Origin: Haloactinomyces albus
GTDB taxonomy: Bacteria > Actinomycetota > Actinomycetes > Mycobacteriales > Pseudonocardiaceae
NCBI RefSeq assembly: GCF_031458135.1
Contig: NZ_JAVDXW010000001.1
Span: 3,410,001 to 3,474,000 of the forward strand
Direction of reading: 5' to 3'
DNA length: 64,000 nt
In this document: one piece after another, positions 1-7,719 of the stretch
How the letters are laid out: each line of letters begins with the position of its first letter
Numbering within the stretch: position 1 is the stretch's first letter
Position numbers and translations under genes: made by a program
Notes under the pieces: generated by a model
The model's input: only the letters and a program-made list of their open reading frames with translations
Databases searched by the model: none
Told to the model about the DNA's origin: nothing

Positions 1-1
1 C

Positions 2-694
2 GAGAGTTCGCTGTATCTGCGGCCGTTCATGATCTCCACCGAGGCCAGTCTCGGGGTCAATCGGCCGTCGAGCTCGTATCTGTACACCCTGATCGCCTCG
101 CCCGCCGGGTCGTACTTCGCAGGCGGGATCAAGCCGGTCACGGTGTGGTTGAGCCACGAGTACGTTCGGTCGGCGCCCGGCGGAACCGGCGCGGCCAAGG
201 TCGCCGGTAACTACGCGGCCTCGTTCCTCGCCCAGGCTCAGGCATCCGAGCAGGGTTGCGACCAGGTCGTGTGGCTGGATGCGGTCGAGCGGCGTGTCGT
301 CGAGGAAATGGGCGGGATGAACCTGTTCTTCGTGTTCGGCTCGGGAGCGGACGCTCGCTTGGTGACGCCCGCCCTGACCGGAAGTCTGCTGCCGGGGATC
401 ACCCGATCCTCGCTGCTGCGGCTGGGTGAAGAGCTCGGCATGGCGGTCGAGGAGCGGCGGATCACGACCGAGGAGTGGGAGAAGAAAGCCGAATCCGGCG
501 AACTGACCGAAGTCTTCGCCTGCGGTACCGCCGCCGTCATCACCCCCGTCGGGCACGTCAAACACAGCGAGGGGGAGTTCACCATCGGAGACGGTCGGCC
601 CGGTGCGGTGACCATGTCCCTGCGCGAGAAGCTCACCGGTATCCAACAGGGCGTGCTTCCCGACACCAACGGTTGGATGACCAAGCTCGACTGA
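2..694 (+). CDS. ilvE: Branched-chain amino acid aminotransferase, 5' end missing
   Basis: This is the C-terminal part of a fold-type IV PLP aminotransferase that makes leucine, isoleucine and valine from their 2-oxo acids with glutamate. The frame is open from the first bases of the window ([10 protein letters not shown]...), so the true start lies upstream. The motif GAAKVAGNY carries the PLP-binding lysine, [12 protein letters not shown] is the conserved substrate-side segment, and [14 protein letters not shown] is the typical C-terminal cofactor-binding stretch of IlvE. About two thirds of a usual 360-residue protein is present. The gene ends at a TGA just before a strong terminator. Assignment is by family motifs; confidence is high. 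Confidence 0.95.
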   Translation, partial: ESSLYLRPFMISTEASLGVNRPSSSYLYTLIASPAGSYFAGGIKPVTVWLSHEYVRSAPGGTGAAKVAGNYAASFLAQAQASEQGCDQVVWLDAVERRVVEEMGGMNLFFVFGSGADARLVTPALTGSLLPGITRSSLLRLGEELGMAVEERRITTEEWEKKAESGELTEVFACGTAAVITPVGHVKHSEGEFTIGDGRPGAVTMSLREKLTGIQQGVLPDTNGWMTKLD

Positions 695-715
695 GCGCGA
701 CCTCTTCGGCAGCCG

Positions 716-743
716 ACGGCGCTTCCCGGTCGGGAAGCGCCGT
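716..743. terminator. Rho-independent terminator after ilvE
   Basis: A perfect 13-bp inverted repeat (716-728 with 731-743) with a two-base loop lies 21 nt after the ilvE stop and is followed by a pyrimidine-rich run (tctccttt). This is the classic form of an intrinsic terminator. Confidence 0.85.
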
Positions 744-878
744 TCTCCTTTCGCATGTCGATTGCGGGCTGCGGCCTTGCCCTGTGCTGGTCTTCCCCCG
801 GAACCGCTGTCGAAAGCTGTTGTCAGGGAGGCCGAGTAGCTTCCTCGGCGAGATACGAAACACACCGAGGAGGCATCC

Positions 879-1967
879 ATGGCCACGACCGTGCTGCTGG
901 TGATCGGGACGAGGAAGGGGCTGTGGCTGGCAACCAGCCGGGATGGCCGCGACACGTGGGAGGTGACCGGTCCGCACCTGCCGATGACCGATGTGTACGC
1001 CGTGGCCATCGACACGCGCCGCCACCCGCGCATCCTGGCCGCTGCCACCAGTGAGCACTTCGGTCCCAGCGTGTTCACCAGCGACGATCTCGGTGCCCGC
1101 TGGCAGGAACCGGAGCACGCACCGGTGGCTTTCCCACCGGACACGGAGGCCGCGCTGACCAGGGTGTGGCAGATCGAGCCCGGGCCCGCTGACGAGCCCG
1201 ACGTCGTCTACGCCGGTACGGAACCATCCGCGCTGTTCCGCTCCGAGGACGGCGGCCGCAGGTACGAGCTGGTCCGCGGACTGTGGGACCACCCGCACCG
1301 CAAGGAGTGGTTCCCGGGCGGCGGCGGCCAAGCCGTGCACACCGTGCTCGCGCATCCCCACGATCCGCAGCGGATGCTCGTGGCGATGTCCACCGGTGGC
1401 GTGTACCGCACCGAGGACGCGGGGCGGAGTTGGCAACCGAGCAACCGGGGCATCCGGGCGTATTTCCTGCCCGACGAGTACCCGGAGTTCGGCCAGTGCG
1501 TGCACAAGGTCGCACGGAACCCTGCGGTGCCGGAACGGTTCTTCCTCCAGCACCACCACGGCGTGTACCGCAGTGACGACGGAGGTGGTAGCTGGCGCTC
1601 GATCGCGGAGGGATTGCCCGCCGACTTCGGTTTCCCGGTCGCCGTGCACCCGCACCGCCCCGAGGTCGTCTACGGCTTCCCGCTGGTCGCCGACGCCAGG
1701 CGCTTCCCACCCGAGGGCCGTTGCCGTGTCTACCGCAGCGAGGACGCCGGTGACTCGTGGAGCGCCCTGTCCGACGGGCTGCCCGTGGAGGGATTCTGGT
1801 CGGCGGTGATGCGGGACGCGCTGTGCCTCGATGATGCCGATCCGGCCGGGGTGTATTTCGGTTCCCGCTCCGGCGAGGTCTATGCCAGCGCGGACGAGGG
1901 GGACAGCTGGCGCCGGATCGTCGAGCACCTGCCCGACGTTCTCTCGGTCCGCGCGGCGACGGTGTGA
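879..1967 (+). CDS. Seven-Asp-box beta-propeller protein (sialidase/BNR-like)
   Basis: A 362-residue soluble protein made almost entirely of BNR repeats. Seven Asp-box motifs (S/T-x-D-x-G-x-x-W/Y) are visible near residues 20, 68, 122, 178, 232, 287 and 337, evenly spaced as expected for a seven-bladed propeller. No signal peptide or lipobox is seen, so it is probably cytoplasmic. The family is often labelled exo-alpha-sialidase, but I see no basis for claiming that activity here. A GAGGAGG ribosome site precedes the ATG. The next gene, encoding a MoaD-like protein, starts 11 nt after the stop with its own strong ribosome site, so the two are probably one operon. Function is unknown. Confidence 0.85.
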   Translation: MATTVLLVIGTRKGLWLATSRDGRDTWEVTGPHLPMTDVYAVAIDTRRHPRILAAATSEHFGPSVFTSDDLGARWQEPEHAPVAFPPDTEAALTRVWQIEPGPADEPDVVYAGTEPSALFRSEDGGRRYELVRGLWDHPHRKEWFPGGGGQAVHTVLAHPHDPQRMLVAMSTGGVYRTEDAGRSWQPSNRGIRAYFLPDEYPEFGQCVHKVARNPAVPERFFLQHHHGVYRSDDGGGSWRSIAEGLPADFGFPVAVHPHRPEVVYGFPLVADARRFPPEGRCRVYRSEDAGDSWSALSDGLPVEGFWSAVMRDALCLDDADPAGVYFGSRSGEVYASADEGDSWRRIVEHLPDVLSVRAATV

Positions 1968-1978
1968 GGAGGTGACCG

Positions 1979-2263
1979 ATGCGAGTCACGATCCTGCTGC
2001 CGCAGGTGTTGCGTGCGAGCGCGGGCGGTACCGCGCGGGTGGAACTCGAGATGGCCGCCGATGCCACGCTGGGCGGTGTGCTGGACGAACTCGGTGTGCG
2101 GCATCCTGCTCTCGAGCGGCGGTTGCGCGATGAAAGTCGAGCGCTGCGTCGCTACGTGAACTTCTACATCGGTGAGCAGGAGTGCCGGGGGCTGGCGGGG
2201 ACGGCAACCCGGCTCGACGAGGGTGCGGAGATTCGGGTGATCCCGTCCGTGGCGGGTGGGTAG
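1979..2263 (+). CDS. MoaD/ThiS-family small sulfur-carrier-like protein
   Basis: A 94-residue ubiquitin-like protein ending in Gly-Gly (...RVIPSVAGG), the feature that MoaD and ThiS proteins use to carry sulfur as a thiocarboxylate. The body matches the MoaD pattern: hydrophobic strand at the N-terminus, TLGGVLDELGVRHPAL helix, and the DEGAEIRVIP strand before the tail. GGAGGTGACC sits directly before the ATG. It follows the propeller gene by 11 nt. No E1-like MoeB/ThiF or molybdopterin gene is nearby, so the pathway it serves is not evident. It may act with the propeller protein rather than in molybdopterin synthesis; that is inference. Confidence 0.88.
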   Translation: MRVTILLPQVLRASAGGTARVELEMAADATLGGVLDELGVRHPALERRLRDESRALRRYVNFYIGEQECRGLAGTATRLDEGAEIRVIPSVAGG

Positions 2264-2274
2264 CCCGCCTCCGA

Positions 2275-3018
2275 TCACGCGAATGTGCACACCGCCAACA
2301 CCATCGTGGTGGACAGCTCGCTGCCCGCGCCGAGGACGTCACCGGTGACGCCGCCGACCCGGCGGTGCACGTGCCGGGTGAACCACCACAACGCGCCCGC
2401 GGTCAGGATCACCGCCAGCACGCCGATCCACCACGCGCCCTCGACGGCGAACGCACCCAGCGCTGCCAGCGCGCCCCACCAGCAGGCCACCACCCAGGCC
2501 GGTTGGGAGCCCGCCACCAGGACGCCCAATCCCTCGGGGCGCGCGGCCGGTACCCCACGGCGACAGCAGAGCACGAACGCGGCCCGCCCCGTTGCCCAGG
2601 CCAGCACCACGGCCGACCAGTCGGCCGTACGGGCGAGTTCGGCCAGGCCGACCACCTGCGCCCCCAGCACCAGGATCAAGGCGACCACGGCGAACGGGCC
2701 GGTACTGCCGTCGCGCATGACCGACAGTGCGCGCTCCGGTGGGCCGTAGCAGCCGAGGCCGTCGACGGTGTCGGCCAGGCCGTCGACGTGCATACCCCGG
2801 GTGGCCAGTACGAGAACCGCTGCCGTGAGCAGTCCCGCGAGCAGGGGAGGGGCCGACAGTGCCGTCAGCCCCCAGAGCACCACGGCGCCGAACACGCCGA
2901 GCAGGGCACCGACCAGGGGAGCCGCCATGATTGCCCGGCGCCCGATTCGAGTATCCACAGTGCCGACCCGCACGGGCAGCACGCTGAGCAAGGACAGTGC
3001 GAGCCGTAAACCTTCCAT
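2275..3018 (-). CDS. cobS: Adenosylcobinamide-GDP ribazoletransferase (cobalamin synthase)
   Basis: CobS joins adenosylcobinamide-GDP with alpha-ribazole (or its phosphate) to make adenosylcobalamin (phosphate), in the membrane. The 247-residue protein starts with the family motif MEGLRLALSLLSVLPVR and has several hydrophobic segments; the acidic motif MHVDGLADTVDGLGC near residues 76-90 is the conserved metal/substrate site of CobS. It is the last gene of a cobU-cobT-cobS run on the minus strand, 11 nt after cobT, and ends 11 nt from the convergent MoaD-like gene, leaving no room for a dedicated terminator. Length is normal for the family. Confidence 0.95.
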   Translation of the reverse strand: MEGLRLALSLLSVLPVRVGTVDTRIGRRAIMAAPLVGALLGVFGAVVLWGLTALSAPPLLAGLLTAAVLVLATRGMHVDGLADTVDGLGCYGPPERALSVMRDGSTGPFAVVALILVLGAQVVGLAELARTADWSAVVLAWATGRAAFVLCCRRGVPAARPEGLGVLVAGSQPAWVVACWWGALAALGAFAVEGAWWIGVLAVILTAGALWWFTRHVHRRVGGVTGDVLGAGSELSTTMVLAVCTFA

Positions 3019-3029
3019 GCGAAGCGGCG

Positions 3030-4208
3030 TCAGAACGGTTTCTCGGACTGCTGATCGGCGGGCGGTCCGGATGCCTCCGCGGCGGTGGGGCCACCGATGC
3101 CTGCCTCGGCGAACGTGGTCATCTCGGCGAGAGTCCGCACTCCTGCCGTGATCACCGGCAGTGCGGTCAGGGCGCCGGAGCCTTCACCGAGCCGCATGCC
3201 CAGGTCCAGCACCGGTGCGAGATCGAGGTGGTCGAGTACCAGCGACGCGCCCGGTTCGACGGAACGGTGCCCGGCCAGCCACCACTGGCGGGCACCGGGA
3301 GCGAGCTCCTCGGCCACCATCGCCGCCGCGCCCACGACAACACCGTCCAGCAGCACGGGAGTGCGCCGCACCGCGGCCTGCGCGAGGAAACCCGCCATGG
3401 CGGCGATGTCGGCTCCCGCCGAGGTACGCAGCAGGGCAACCGGATCGTCGACGACCCTGCGTGCCCGGCGCAGCGCATCCCGGATCGCTGCTGTCTTACG
3501 CATCCAGGCGTCGTCGTCGATGCCGGTACCGCGCCCGACCACGGCCACCGGCTCACTGCCGGTGAGCACCGCGATGAGCACCGCAGCCGGAGTGGTGTTG
3601 GCGATGCCCATGTCCCCGGCGATGAGCAGGTCGGCGCCGCTGTCCACCTCCTCGTCGGCCACCGCTCGTCCGGCGGCCACGGCCGCGTGGGCCTGCTCGG
3701 AGGTGAGCGCATCCGTACGGTCGATCGATCCGGAACCGCGGCGGACCTTGTGCGCGCTGACGATCTCCGCGGTGTCGCCGTCGACGGCCATGTCCACCAC
3801 ACGCACACCGGCACCGGTGGTCGCGGCGAGTGCGTTGACCGCCGCACCGCCGGTGAGGAAATTCGTCACCATCTGGCCGGTGACCTCGCTGGGGTAGGCC
3901 GATACGCCATTCGCTGCGATACCGTGGTCGCCCGCGAAGATCACGTCGCGTGGCCGGGCGAAGGGATGCGGCGGGCAGGTGCCCTGCCGGGCGGCGACCC
4001 ACACGCCGAGTTCCTCCAGTCGCCCCAGCGAACCCGCAGGCTTGGTGAGTTGCTCCTGCCGGGCCACTGCCGCTCTCCTCGCTTGCTCGTCGGGAGCCTG
4101 TACCGCAGCGAACTCGATGTGGCGCTCGGGCACGGGCGGCAGGGCGCTCGACTGGGGAGCGTCCGCCGGGGAAGTGCTCGAATGGGGGGCATCGGGCACG
4201 GTGGACAA
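3030..4208 (-). CDS. cobT: Nicotinate-nucleotide--dimethylbenzimidazole phosphoribosyltransferase
   Basis: CobT activates the lower ligand of vitamin B12 by making alpha-ribazole 5'-phosphate from dimethylbenzimidazole and nicotinate mononucleotide. Family motifs include [54 protein letters not shown] and the C-terminal [13 protein letters not shown] that contains the catalytic glutamate region. The chosen start is a TTG: it has GGAGG six bases upstream, while no ATG is available there, giving 392 residues with a Ser/Pro-rich extension of about 30 residues before the conserved part. A GTG three codons in is an alternative. It sits between cobU and cobS on the same strand. Confidence 0.93.
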   Translation of the reverse strand: MSTVPDAPHSSTSPADAPQSSALPPVPERHIEFAAVQAPDEQARRAAVARQEQLTKPAGSLGRLEELGVWVAARQGTCPPHPFARPRDVIFAGDHGIAANGVSAYPSEVTGQMVTNFLTGGAAVNALAATTGAGVRVVDMAVDGDTAEIVSAHKVRRGSGSIDRTDALTSEQAHAAVAAGRAVADEEVDSGADLLIAGDMGIANTTPAAVLIAVLTGSEPVAVVGRGTGIDDDAWMRKTAAIRDALRRARRVVDDPVALLRTSAGADIAAMAGFLAQAAVRRTPVLLDGVVVGAAAMVAEELAPGARQWWLAGHRSVEPGASLVLDHLDLAPVLDLGMRLGEGSGALTALPVITAGVRTLAEMTTFAEAGIGGPTAAEASGPPADQQSEKPF

Positions 4209-4241
4209 GCCTTACCTCCGGTAGTCGTTCGGCCGCTTCGC

Positions 4242-4790
4242 TCAGCGCAAGCGGAGCGGCACTCCTGCGACGAGCAGGATCACCTCGTCGCACACCTCGG
4301 CGAGTCGTGCGTTGAGGGCGCCGAGCTCGTCGCGGAAAAGTCTTCCAGACCTGGTGGCGGGGACGATGCCCAGCCCGACTTCGGCGGAGACCAGTACCAA
4401 CCGGGCGGCACAATCGTCGACGGCGCTCACCAGGGCATCGCAGTGCCCGGCGACGACGCCCAAGCTGTCCGGATCCCGTTCCCAGGCCTGCGCATCGTCC
4501 AGGGTGCCGGTCAACCACGTCGCGAGATCGTCGACCAGCAACGCCGGATCCGACGGTGCCGCCGCGTGCAGGATCCGACGCAGGTCATCCGGTTGTGGGG
4601 CTTCCGAGGTGCGCCAGTCGGACGGTCGGCGCGCGACGTGTGCGGCGATCCGTTCGGCCCACTCGGCGTCGTCGGGATCGTGCCGCGAGGTCGCCACGTA
4701 GGTTGCCGGTTCCGCCGCAGGCAGCAGCCCCTCGGCATGGGCCGACTTGCCCGACCGTGCACCTCCGAGTACCAGTGTGTGCTGTGCCAC
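4242..4790 (-). CDS. cobU: Adenosylcobinamide kinase / adenosylcobinamide-phosphate guanylyltransferase
   Basis: CobU phosphorylates adenosylcobinamide and then transfers GMP from GTP, preparing the substrate of CobS. The P-loop GGARSGKS lies at residues 9-16, and a central LLVDDLATWLT segment matches the Walker-B-like region of CobU proteins. At 182 residues it is of normal size. The start is a GTG with GAGGG six bases upstream. It heads the cobU-cobT-cobS group; the 116 bases between it and the next gene upstream show no cobalamin riboswitch that I can recognise. Confidence 0.93.
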   Translation of the reverse strand: MAQHTLVLGGARSGKSAHAEGLLPAAEPATYVATSRHDPDDAEWAERIAAHVARRPSDWRTSEAPQPDDLRRILHAAAPSDPALLVDDLATWLTGTLDDAQAWERDPDSLGVVAGHCDALVSAVDDCAARLVLVSAEVGLGIVPATRSGRLFRDELGALNARLAEVCDEVILLVAGVPLRLR

Positions 4791-4906
4791 CGATGCCCTC
4801 TCAGAGCCCGTCTTGGAACTTGGTCAGGTGGTCCCTGAAACGCCGGAGCGGGTCACCCTGCTCAGGCTGATCACCCGAGCGAAAGAGCCAGATCAAAGAC
4901 AGGCAC

Positions 4907-5893
4907 TCAGGGAGCGGTGGTGTGGCGCGGATCGGTTTCCGGCAGGTTGTCCAGGACCTCGTCGATCTTGTCGAGAACGTCCTGGTCCAGCGTGACGCCC
5001 GCGGCACCCGCGTTGTCGACGACCTGCTCCGGGCGGGAGGCCCCGATGATCGCCGCCGAAACATTGCTGTTGTTCAGCACCCACGCCACCGCGAGCTGGG
5101 CCATCGACAGACCCAGGTCGGAGGCGATGGGTTTGAGTTGCTGAACCCGCTGCAGCACGTCATCGCCCATCCACCGCGAGATCATCGTCGCTCCGCCTGC
5201 CTCATCCGTGGCACGTGAGCCCACAGGCGGCTGTTGGCCCGGCAGATATTTACCGGTGAGTGCTCCCTGCGCGATCGGGGACCATACGATCTGCCCCACA
5301 CCCTCGCGTTCACAGGTGGGGATCACCTGGGACTCGACGACCCGCCACAGCATCGAGTACTGCGGCTGGTTGGAGACCAGCGGGACACGCAGTTCCCGAG
5401 CCAGTTCCGCGGCTCGCGTGATCTGCTCGGCGTTCCATTCCGAGACACCGATGTAGTGCACTTTGCCCTGCCGGACCAGGTCGGCGAAGGCGGTCATCGT
5501 TTCTTCCAGCGGTACCGTCCGGTCGAAGCGGTGTGCCTGGTAGAGATCGACGTAATCCGTCTGCAGCCTGCGCAGCGAGGCGTGGCAGGACTCCATGATG
5601 TGCTTGCGCCCGAGACCGCGATCGTTGCGACCCTCACCGGTGGGGAAGAAGACCTTCGTGAAGATCTCCACACTCTCCCGTCGCACACCGGACAGCGCAC
5701 GGCCGAGGACGGACTCCGCCCGGGTCCCCGCGTACACATCGGCGGTGTCGTAGGAGGTGATCCCGGCGTCCAGGGCGGCGCGGACGCACTGCTGCGCCTG
5801 CTCCTCCTCGACCTGGGAGCCATGGGTGAGCCAGTTGCCGTAGGCGATCTCGCTGATGTTCAGGCCGCTGCGGCCGAGGCGACGAAACTCCAT
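4907..5893 (-). CDS. Aldo/keto reductase
   Basis: A 328-residue NAD(P)H-dependent carbonyl reductase of the aldo/keto reductase superfamily, close to the potassium-channel beta-subunit-like group (YghZ type). The catalytic tetrad is visible: Asp and Tyr in DTADVY near residue 51-56, Lys in IFTKVF, and His in QAHRFD. GASRPEQV near the C-terminus is the cofactor-binding loop. The physiological substrate cannot be told. The start ATG has no ribosome site but lies six bases after TAGGGT on the minus strand (5900-5905), so the message is probably leaderless. It is transcribed alone, away from cobU. Confidence 0.9.
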   Translation of the reverse strand: MEFRRLGRSGLNISEIAYGNWLTHGSQVEEEQAQQCVRAALDAGITSYDTADVYAGTRAESVLGRALSGVRRESVEIFTKVFFPTGEGRNDRGLGRKHIMESCHASLRRLQTDYVDLYQAHRFDRTVPLEETMTAFADLVRQGKVHYIGVSEWNAEQITRAAELARELRVPLVSNQPQYSMLWRVVESQVIPTCEREGVGQIVWSPIAQGALTGKYLPGQQPPVGSRATDEAGGATMISRWMGDDVLQRVQQLKPIASDLGLSMAQLAVAWVLNNSNVSAAIIGASRPEQVVDNAGAAGVTLDQDVLDKIDEVLDNLPETDPRHTTAP

Positions 5894-5942
5894 ACCCGAA
5901 CCCTAGATCGACCGGAGCGGTCGGACACGCGACGGGTGGTGT

Positions 5943-6590
5943 TCAGCCGACCTTGGCGGGCTGTTTCGGACTGACTCGCGGGCGTGGCACACGCAGTTTG
6001 CGAATCTGCATGGCTCGGGTGAAGGCATACCAGCCGAGACTGAACGGGCGGTCCTTGGTGTCCGGGTACTTCGCGCGGACACTCCTGTTCACGAGCCGGC
6101 CGAGTACCGTGCCCTCGAAGACCATCGTGAGCAGGAGTACCAGGCAGGCCAGCGTCGCGTACTGCTGGACGACCGGATTCGGCACCAGGGTGGTGGCGAA
6201 CACAACGAGCACCAACGGCATGAACAGGCCCATCAGGTGCCGGCGCGAGTCGACGGTGTCGCGGACGTGGGCCCGCACCGGCCCGCGATCACGTGGCATG
6301 AGGTAGCGCTCGTCACCGGCCATCATGCGTTCGCGGCGCTCGGCGGCGGCCTTGCGGCGCTCTGCCTTGTTCTGCTTGTTGCCGCGCATGCGTTTGATGG
6401 CCTCGCGCTGCGTCTGCGGCGGTGGCGGCACGGGACCCCGGCGTTTGCTCTCGGCTTCCCGGCGCTTCGGAGTCGCCCGTCCCTTACCGGGGGTGCGGCC
6501 GGGGACGTGATCCTCCGCCGACTGCGCACCCTCGGTTTCGGACTCGGTGGTGGCGGTCTGTTCGGTACTGTTGCGACGAAGGAACCTCAC
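5943..6590 (-). CDS. DUF3043 membrane protein
   Basis: A conserved actinobacterial protein of unknown function (DUF3043). The N-terminal 100 residues are charged and rich in Lys, Arg and Glu; two membrane segments follow (LMGLFMPLVLVVFATTLV and a second from TLACLVLLLTMVFEG), then a basic tail. The GTG start at 6590 gives the family's usual VRFLRRN beginning and lies six bases after TACCCT (6597-6602, minus strand), fitting a leaderless mRNA. An ATG 93 bases upstream would add 31 residues without family support. M. tuberculosis Rv2206 is the likely counterpart, also near cobT/cobS. Confidence 0.85.
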   Translation of the reverse strand: MRFLRRNSTEQTATTESETEGAQSAEDHVPGRTPGKGRATPKRREAESKRRGPVPPPPQTQREAIKRMRGNKQNKAERRKAAAERRERMMAGDERYLMPRDRGPVRAHVRDTVDSRRHLMGLFMPLVLVVFATTLVPNPVVQQYATLACLVLLLTMVFEGTVLGRLVNRSVRAKYPDTKDRPFSLGWYAFTRAMQIRKLRVPRPRVSPKQPAKVG

Positions 6591-6837
6591 ACCTCCAGGG
6601 TATGTGACGCCGGTACCGTCGGTGAACACGACCACCATCGTGGTGGGTGCCGCCCGCGGTGCGCACACGTCACACCAGTTCACGGCCGATTTGTGTCACC
6701 ATGTGGGGTAGCAGGACAGGCTGTAAGCATTCCCGCTGGGTGCGCCCGTGGGAATAGCTCGGGCCCGCGTGATGTTCCACGTCACGGGGACCCCCGGGCA
6801 AAACCCGCAAGCGGCCGGAAAACCACAAGGGAGAGCC

Positions 6838-7200
6838 ATGACCGCCCAAGACACCATGGAGACCGAGGCGCCTGCGCACGGCGTCACGCTGACCGACTCG
6901 GCGGCCGGTAAGGCCAAGACACTGCTGGAGCAGGAGGGACGCGATGACATGCATCTGCGTATCGCCGTCCAGCCCGGTGGCTGTGCCGGACTGCGTTACC
7001 AACTCTTTTTCGACGAGCGCACGCTCGACGGTGACGCGGTGCGTGACTTCGGCGGTCTTGACGTAGTCGTCGACCGGATGAGCGCACCCTACGTGCAGGG
7101 TGCGGTGATCGACTTCGTCGACACGATCGAGAAGCAGGGCTTCACGATCGACAACCCCAACGCGGGCGGCTCCTGCGCCTGCGGTGACTCGTTCCACTGA
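6838..7200 (+). CDS. erpA: A-type iron-sulfur carrier protein (HesB/IscA/ErpA family)
   Basis: A 120-residue A-type carrier that accepts and delivers Fe-S clusters. The three cluster-binding cysteines are present: Cys49 in PGGCAGLRY and Cys113 and Cys115 in GSCACGDSF. The ATG at 6838 is chosen because it gives the normal family length and has AGGGAGAG just upstream; an open frame extends 90 bases further but looks non-coding. The 247 bases between this gene and the divergent DUF3043 gene contain two small imperfect hairpins (ATTCCC...GGGAAT and CGTGA...TCACG) in its leader. M. tuberculosis Rv2204c is the likely counterpart. It may serve respiratory and other Fe-S proteins; this is inference. 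Confidence 0.92.
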   Translation: MTAQDTMETEAPAHGVTLTDSAAGKAKTLLEQEGRDDMHLRIAVQPGGCAGLRYQLFFDERTLDGDAVRDFGGLDVVVDRMSAPYVQGAVIDFVDTIEKQGFTIDNPNAGGSCACGDSFH

Positions 7201-7210
7201 CGTTCCATCG

Positions 7211-7251
7211 AGGCGGTTCCCGGTGACCGATACGGTCTTCGGGAACCGCCT
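7211..7251. terminator. Bidirectional terminator hairpin
   Basis: A perfect 12-bp inverted repeat (7211-7222 with 7240-7251, 17-base loop) fills the space between the convergent Fe-S carrier gene and the S4 gene, as expected of a shared terminator. Confidence 0.75.
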
Positions 7252-7274
7252 TCATGCTGTTCACTCCCGACCGG

Positions 7275-7487
7275 TCAACTCCTGACGAGGCGGATCTCCT
7301 CGTCGCCGACCGCGATCCGGTCCCCGACGGATACCTGACGCCCCCGTCGTGTTTCGACGGTCTCGTTGACCCGTACCTCCTCCTCTTCCAGCAGAGCCTT
7401 GGCGTCCGCCCCGTGCTCGGCGATCCCGGCCAGCTTCAACAGTTGCCCGAGTCGGATCGTGCTGTCACGGATCTCCACTTCCTGCAT
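7275..7487 (-). CDS. Small S4-domain RNA-binding protein
   Basis: A 70-residue protein consisting of one S4 RNA-binding domain, similar to YbcJ/YlmH-type small S4 proteins. RLGQLLKLAGIAEHGADAKALLEEEEVRVN and the following RRGRQVSVGDRI segment are the S4 helix-turn-strand pattern. The ATG at 7487 gives the usual family start (MQEVEIRDSTIRLGQ); an in-frame GTG at 7520 would add 11 residues. It may bind ribosomal or stable RNA, but the target is unknown. It converges on the Fe-S carrier gene. Confidence 0.85.
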   Translation of the reverse strand: MQEVEIRDSTIRLGQLLKLAGIAEHGADAKALLEEEEVRVNETVETRRGRQVSVGDRIAVGDEEIRLVRS

Positions 7488-7719
7488 GACAGCGATTGTC
7501 CTCGCCGAAGCAGGAGCCACCTCGGCGGTGCTCGGCCGAGGTCGGTACCGGGAATGGGAGACCCGCCTGGGCCCGTCGGTGATTTTTGCGTGAAATCCCT
7601 GGCCAGAGCCTTACATCGCTCTACACTGAAAGTGGCGGGCGACACGAACGAAAAATGATGTTCGGTACATCGATCGAACCGGTGGGGCCTGCTCTTGCTG
7701 AACAGTGCCGAGGGCAATC
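7488..7719. promoter_or_regulatory. Divergent intergenic region
   Basis: These 232 bases separate the S4 gene from the flavoenzyme gene and are less GC-rich than the flanks (for example cgaacgaaaaatgatg). TTACAT (7612-7617) and TACACT (7621-7626) on the plus strand are possible promoter elements of the flavoenzyme, but spacing is not convincing. No gene is seen here. Confidence 0.35.

Noticed and set aside
2997-4838. Long plus-strand open frame across cobT and cobU (about 613 codons)
   Set aside because: It mirrors cobT and cobU, whose motifs are unmistakable; the plus-strand product has no recognisable domain.
4791-4906. Cobalamin riboswitch before cobU
   Set aside because: The 116-base space is too short for the aptamer and lacks a recognisable B12-box sequence.
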